Part shown: positions 6,922-8,313 of the stretch, piece after piece
How the letters are laid out: each line of letters starts with the position of its first letter
Position numbering within the stretch: the first letter of the stretch is position 1
Assembly (NCBI GenBank): GCA_031383555.1
Contig: JANMZR010000070.1
Coordinates: 1 to 8,313, forward strand
Length of the DNA stretch: 8,313 bases
Source: JANMZR01 sp031383555
GTDB lineage: Bacteria > Bacteroidota > Bacteroidia > Cytophagales > Spirosomataceae
Direction: 5' to 3'
Translations under genes and position numbers: made by a program
Notes under the pieces: model-generated
What the model was told of the DNA's origin: nothing
Database searches by the model: none
What the model saw: the letters and a program-made list of their open reading frames with translations, nothing else

Positions 6922-7316
6922 TGCATTATTTGATAGATTCTCCTACTTTTCTATGGTACAGTGGAGGTTCTGGAAAATTGAGCCAAAAAGCTAGAAATTT
7001 GATTGACGAAAATGAAAATAAGATATTAGTTAGTATAGTTTCGTTATGGGAAATTTCAATTAAAGTTGCTATTAATAAATTAGAAGTTGAAAATTCTTTT
7101 GAATCGATTTTTGATGATATTTTAAATTTCGATTTTCATATTTTACCCTTAGAATTTCCACATTTAGTTATTCAAAAGAACCTCCCTTTTCATCACAAAG
7201 ATCCTTTTAACAGAATTTTAATTTCACAATCAATTTCAGAAAAATTAGATATAATTAGTTATGACGAAATTATTGACAAATATTTGGAAAATACTGGAGT
7301 AAAAAGGATTTGGTAA
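6921..7316 (+). CDS. vapC: PIN-domain toxin, VapC/COG3744-like
   Basis: This 131-aa protein has a complete PIN domain of the COG3744 type; relatives are ribonuclease toxins neutralised by the upstream antitoxin. Visible motifs are LIDSPTFLWY (4-13) with acidic D6, SLWEISIK (41-48) with E44, LPFHHKDPFNRILISQS (88-104), IISYD (111-115) with D115, and the common VKRIW C-terminus (127-131). Two departures from the usual pattern stand out. The strand-1 motif normally reads DTHTFLW but is DSPTFLW here. The third metal-binding acid, normally the second Asp of HHRDPFDRLL, is Asn97 (codon AAC). Asp94 remains next to it. The reading frame is intact and the antitoxin is kept, so it is either active with an altered metal site or a toxin losing its activity. 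The VapC name is a family-level label. Its stop is 51 bp before tyrA. Confidence 0.88.
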   Translation: MHYLIDSPTFLWYSGGSGKLSQKARNLIDENENKILVSIVSLWEISIKVAINKLEVENSFESIFDDILNFDFHILPLEFPHLVIQKNLPFHHKDPFNRILISQSISEKLDIISYDEIIDKYLENTGVKRIW

Positions 7317-7346
7317 AAAAAAGATCAATAACCATATTTTAAATAT

Positions 7347-7365
7347 CCCTACAGGGGTTTAGGGG
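7347..7365 (+). repeat. G-rich palindromic element abutting the tyrA start
   Basis: The stretch CCCTACAGGGGTTTAGGGG stands out in AT-rich surroundings. CCC (7347-7349) can pair with GGG at 7354-7356 or, alternatively, with the second GGGG at 7362-7365, giving two competing small hairpins. The second G-run ends 2 nt before the tyrA ATG (7368) and the first ends 10 nt before it, so it could act as a ribosome-binding site or hide one. Similar C-run/G-run elements occur as dispersed repeats in Bacteroidota genomes as I recall them; I could not verify copy number here. Confidence 0.5.
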
Positions 7366-7367
7366 CT

Positions 7368-8207
7368 ATGACAATAACAATAGTAGGAATAGGTCTGATT
7401 GGCGGTTCAATGGCTTTATCATTGAGAGATTCTGGATTTGCCAGTCATTTTATTGGGGTTTCCAGAAGGCCAGAAACAGCGCAAAAAGCATTGGATTTGG
7501 GTTTGGTAGATGAAATTTTACCACTAAATGAAGCAGTTGCAAAGGCAGATATCATAATTGTAGCCACTCCAGTGGACTCTTACATGACCATATTACCCCA
7601 AATACTGGACTTAGTTGATAATCAAATAGTTATAGAAGTTGGTTCTACTAAAAAGCAGGTAGTTGAGTCTGTAAAAAACCACCCTAAAAGAGCCAATTTT
7701 GTGGCTAGTCACCCAATGGCTGGTACTGAATATTCTGGTCCAGAAGCCGCCATTCATGAACTATTTACAAATAAGCTCTGCGTGCTTTGTGATGTAGAAG
7801 ATAGTAATCCTGAATTTGTGAAAATTATTGAAAACCTTTTTACTGCTATCGGTATGAGAATCGCCTATATGGATTCCACCGATCACGACAGGCATACCGC
7901 ATATATTTCCCATATTTCTCATATTTGTTCTTTTGCCTTAGCGCTAACTGTTTTGGAAAAAGAAAAAGATGAAGAAGCCATTTTTAATTTGGCCAGTACT
8001 GGTTTTGAATCAACCGTTCGTTTAGCCAAGTCAAACCCAGATACTTGGGTGCCTATTTTCAGACAAAATCGTGATAATGTACTTTCAGTATTGGACGAAT
8101 ACATCAATAATTTATTGAAATTTAAAGGATTAATGTTGGCGGACAGCTATGAAAAACTACATGAGTTTTTTGAGGAGGCAAATAAGATAAAGAAGATTTT
8201 GAAGTGA
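7368..8207 (+). CDS. tyrA: Prephenate dehydrogenase (TyrA)
   Basis: TyrA oxidatively decarboxylates prephenate to 4-hydroxyphenylpyruvate in the cytoplasm, the committed step to tyrosine. The 279-aa product is a single-function dehydrogenase without fused chorismate mutase or ACT domain. The Rossmann motif GIGLIGGS (7-14) binds the nicotinamide cofactor; R33-R34 just after strand 2, where NAD-specific enzymes often carry an acid, leaves the NAD/NADP preference open. Family motifs follow: EVGSTK (90-95), SHPMAGTEYSG (114-124) with catalytic His115, DHDRHTAYISHISH (172-185) at the start of the helical dimerisation domain, FESTVRLAKSNPDTW (213-227) with R218 in the substrate-binding position, and FRQNRDNVL (231-239). 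The ATG at 7368 is correct because the Rossmann strand begins at residue 3. The product of the upstream aminotransferase gene probably uses its product. The toxin gene ends 51 bp upstream, so tyrA is probably co-transcribed with the toxin-antitoxin pair unless a promoter lies in that gap. Confidence 0.95.
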   Translation: MTITIVGIGLIGGSMALSLRDSGFASHFIGVSRRPETAQKALDLGLVDEILPLNEAVAKADIIIVATPVDSYMTILPQILDLVDNQIVIEVGSTKKQVVESVKNHPKRANFVASHPMAGTEYSGPEAAIHELFTNKLCVLCDVEDSNPEFVKIIENLFTAIGMRIAYMDSTDHDRHTAYISHISHICSFALALTVLEKEKDEEAIFNLASTGFESTVRLAKSNPDTWVPIFRQNRDNVLSVLDEYINNLLKFKGLMLADSYEKLHEFFEEANKIKKILK

Positions 8208-8229
8208 TATTATTGTTTTTCATTTGGCT

Positions 8230-8291
8230 AAAACGAAGCATTCATAATTGCTTTTGACAGCATCTTGAGAAAAGTTGATTTCGTTTTTTTT
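8230..8291 (+). terminator. Possible weak terminator after tyrA
   Basis: AAAACGAA (8230-8237) pairs with TTCGTTTT (8280-8287), and the T-run continues to 8290. The loop is 42 nt long and includes AAGCA (8236-8240), which can alternatively form a small hairpin with TGCTT (8249-8253). The long loop and A/T-rich stem make it a weak candidate. The remaining bases 8208-8313 show no coding sequence I can support. Confidence 0.25.
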
Positions 8292-8313
8292 GAAAAATAA
8301 AAGAAATGCAATA

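Noticed and set aside
7919..8107. Minus-strand 62-aa frame within tyrA
   Set aside because: It is antisense to the conserved substrate-binding region of tyrA with no independent support.
1..8313. tRNA, rRNA, CRISPR array, insertion sequence or transposase
   Set aside because: No tRNA-like cloverleaf, regularly spaced repeats, transposase motifs or paired terminal repeats with target duplications were found on reading both strands by eye.

Overview
The window looks like a chromosomal segment of a member of the Bacteroidota, most likely the Cytophagales or relatives. Three things point there: the DNA is AT-rich; SecA is long (1124 aa), with the large insertions and non-cysteine C-terminal tail expected of that phylum; and upstream regions are A-rich without clear Shine-Dalgarno sites, with one plausible Bacteroidota-type -7 element (TAnnTTTG) upstream of secA. 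The order-level placement is an inference from protein flavour, not from a search.

Layout, left to right. secA occupies 70-3444 on the minus strand. A 223-bp AT-rich gap separates it from a divergent plus-strand gene (3668-4120) for a small, unrecognised protein with one membrane segment. After that gene come a perfect 12-bp inverted repeat and, further on, a hairpin plus T-run terminator. The terminator overlaps the stop codon of a convergent minus-strand gene (4341-5357) for a multi-pass acyltransferase-3 family protein resembling WecH. A 138-bp divergent gap follows. The rest is a plus-strand run: a class I/II PLP-dependent aminotransferase (5496-6653), a type II toxin-antitoxin pair (DUF2281-like antitoxin 6709-6921, PIN-domain toxin 6921-7316) and prephenate dehydrogenase tyrA (7368-8207). 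The last ~106 bases are non-coding as far as can be seen and may hold a weak terminator.

How the genes fit together. The aminotransferase and tyrA are probably parts of one aromatic amino acid operon. TyrA makes 4-hydroxyphenylpyruvate from prephenate, and the aminotransferase would transaminate it (and phenylpyruvate). In Bacteroidota these two are commonly neighbours, with prephenate dehydratase and DAHP synthase/chorismate mutase nearby. Here a toxin-antitoxin cassette sits between them, followed by a short G-rich palindromic element directly against the tyrA start codon. This makes 6654-7367 look like an insertion into an otherwise conserved pathway cluster. SecA, the small membrane protein and the acyltransferase have no evident functional link to one another.

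Most of the window is ordinary housekeeping sequence. I do not see convincing evidence for a wholly new system. The points most worth a second look are the toxin-antitoxin insertion, the altered active-site motif of the toxin, the G-rich element at the tyrA start, the Met that replaces the usual Asn in the aminotransferase NPTG motif, and the unrecognised membrane-anchored protein.
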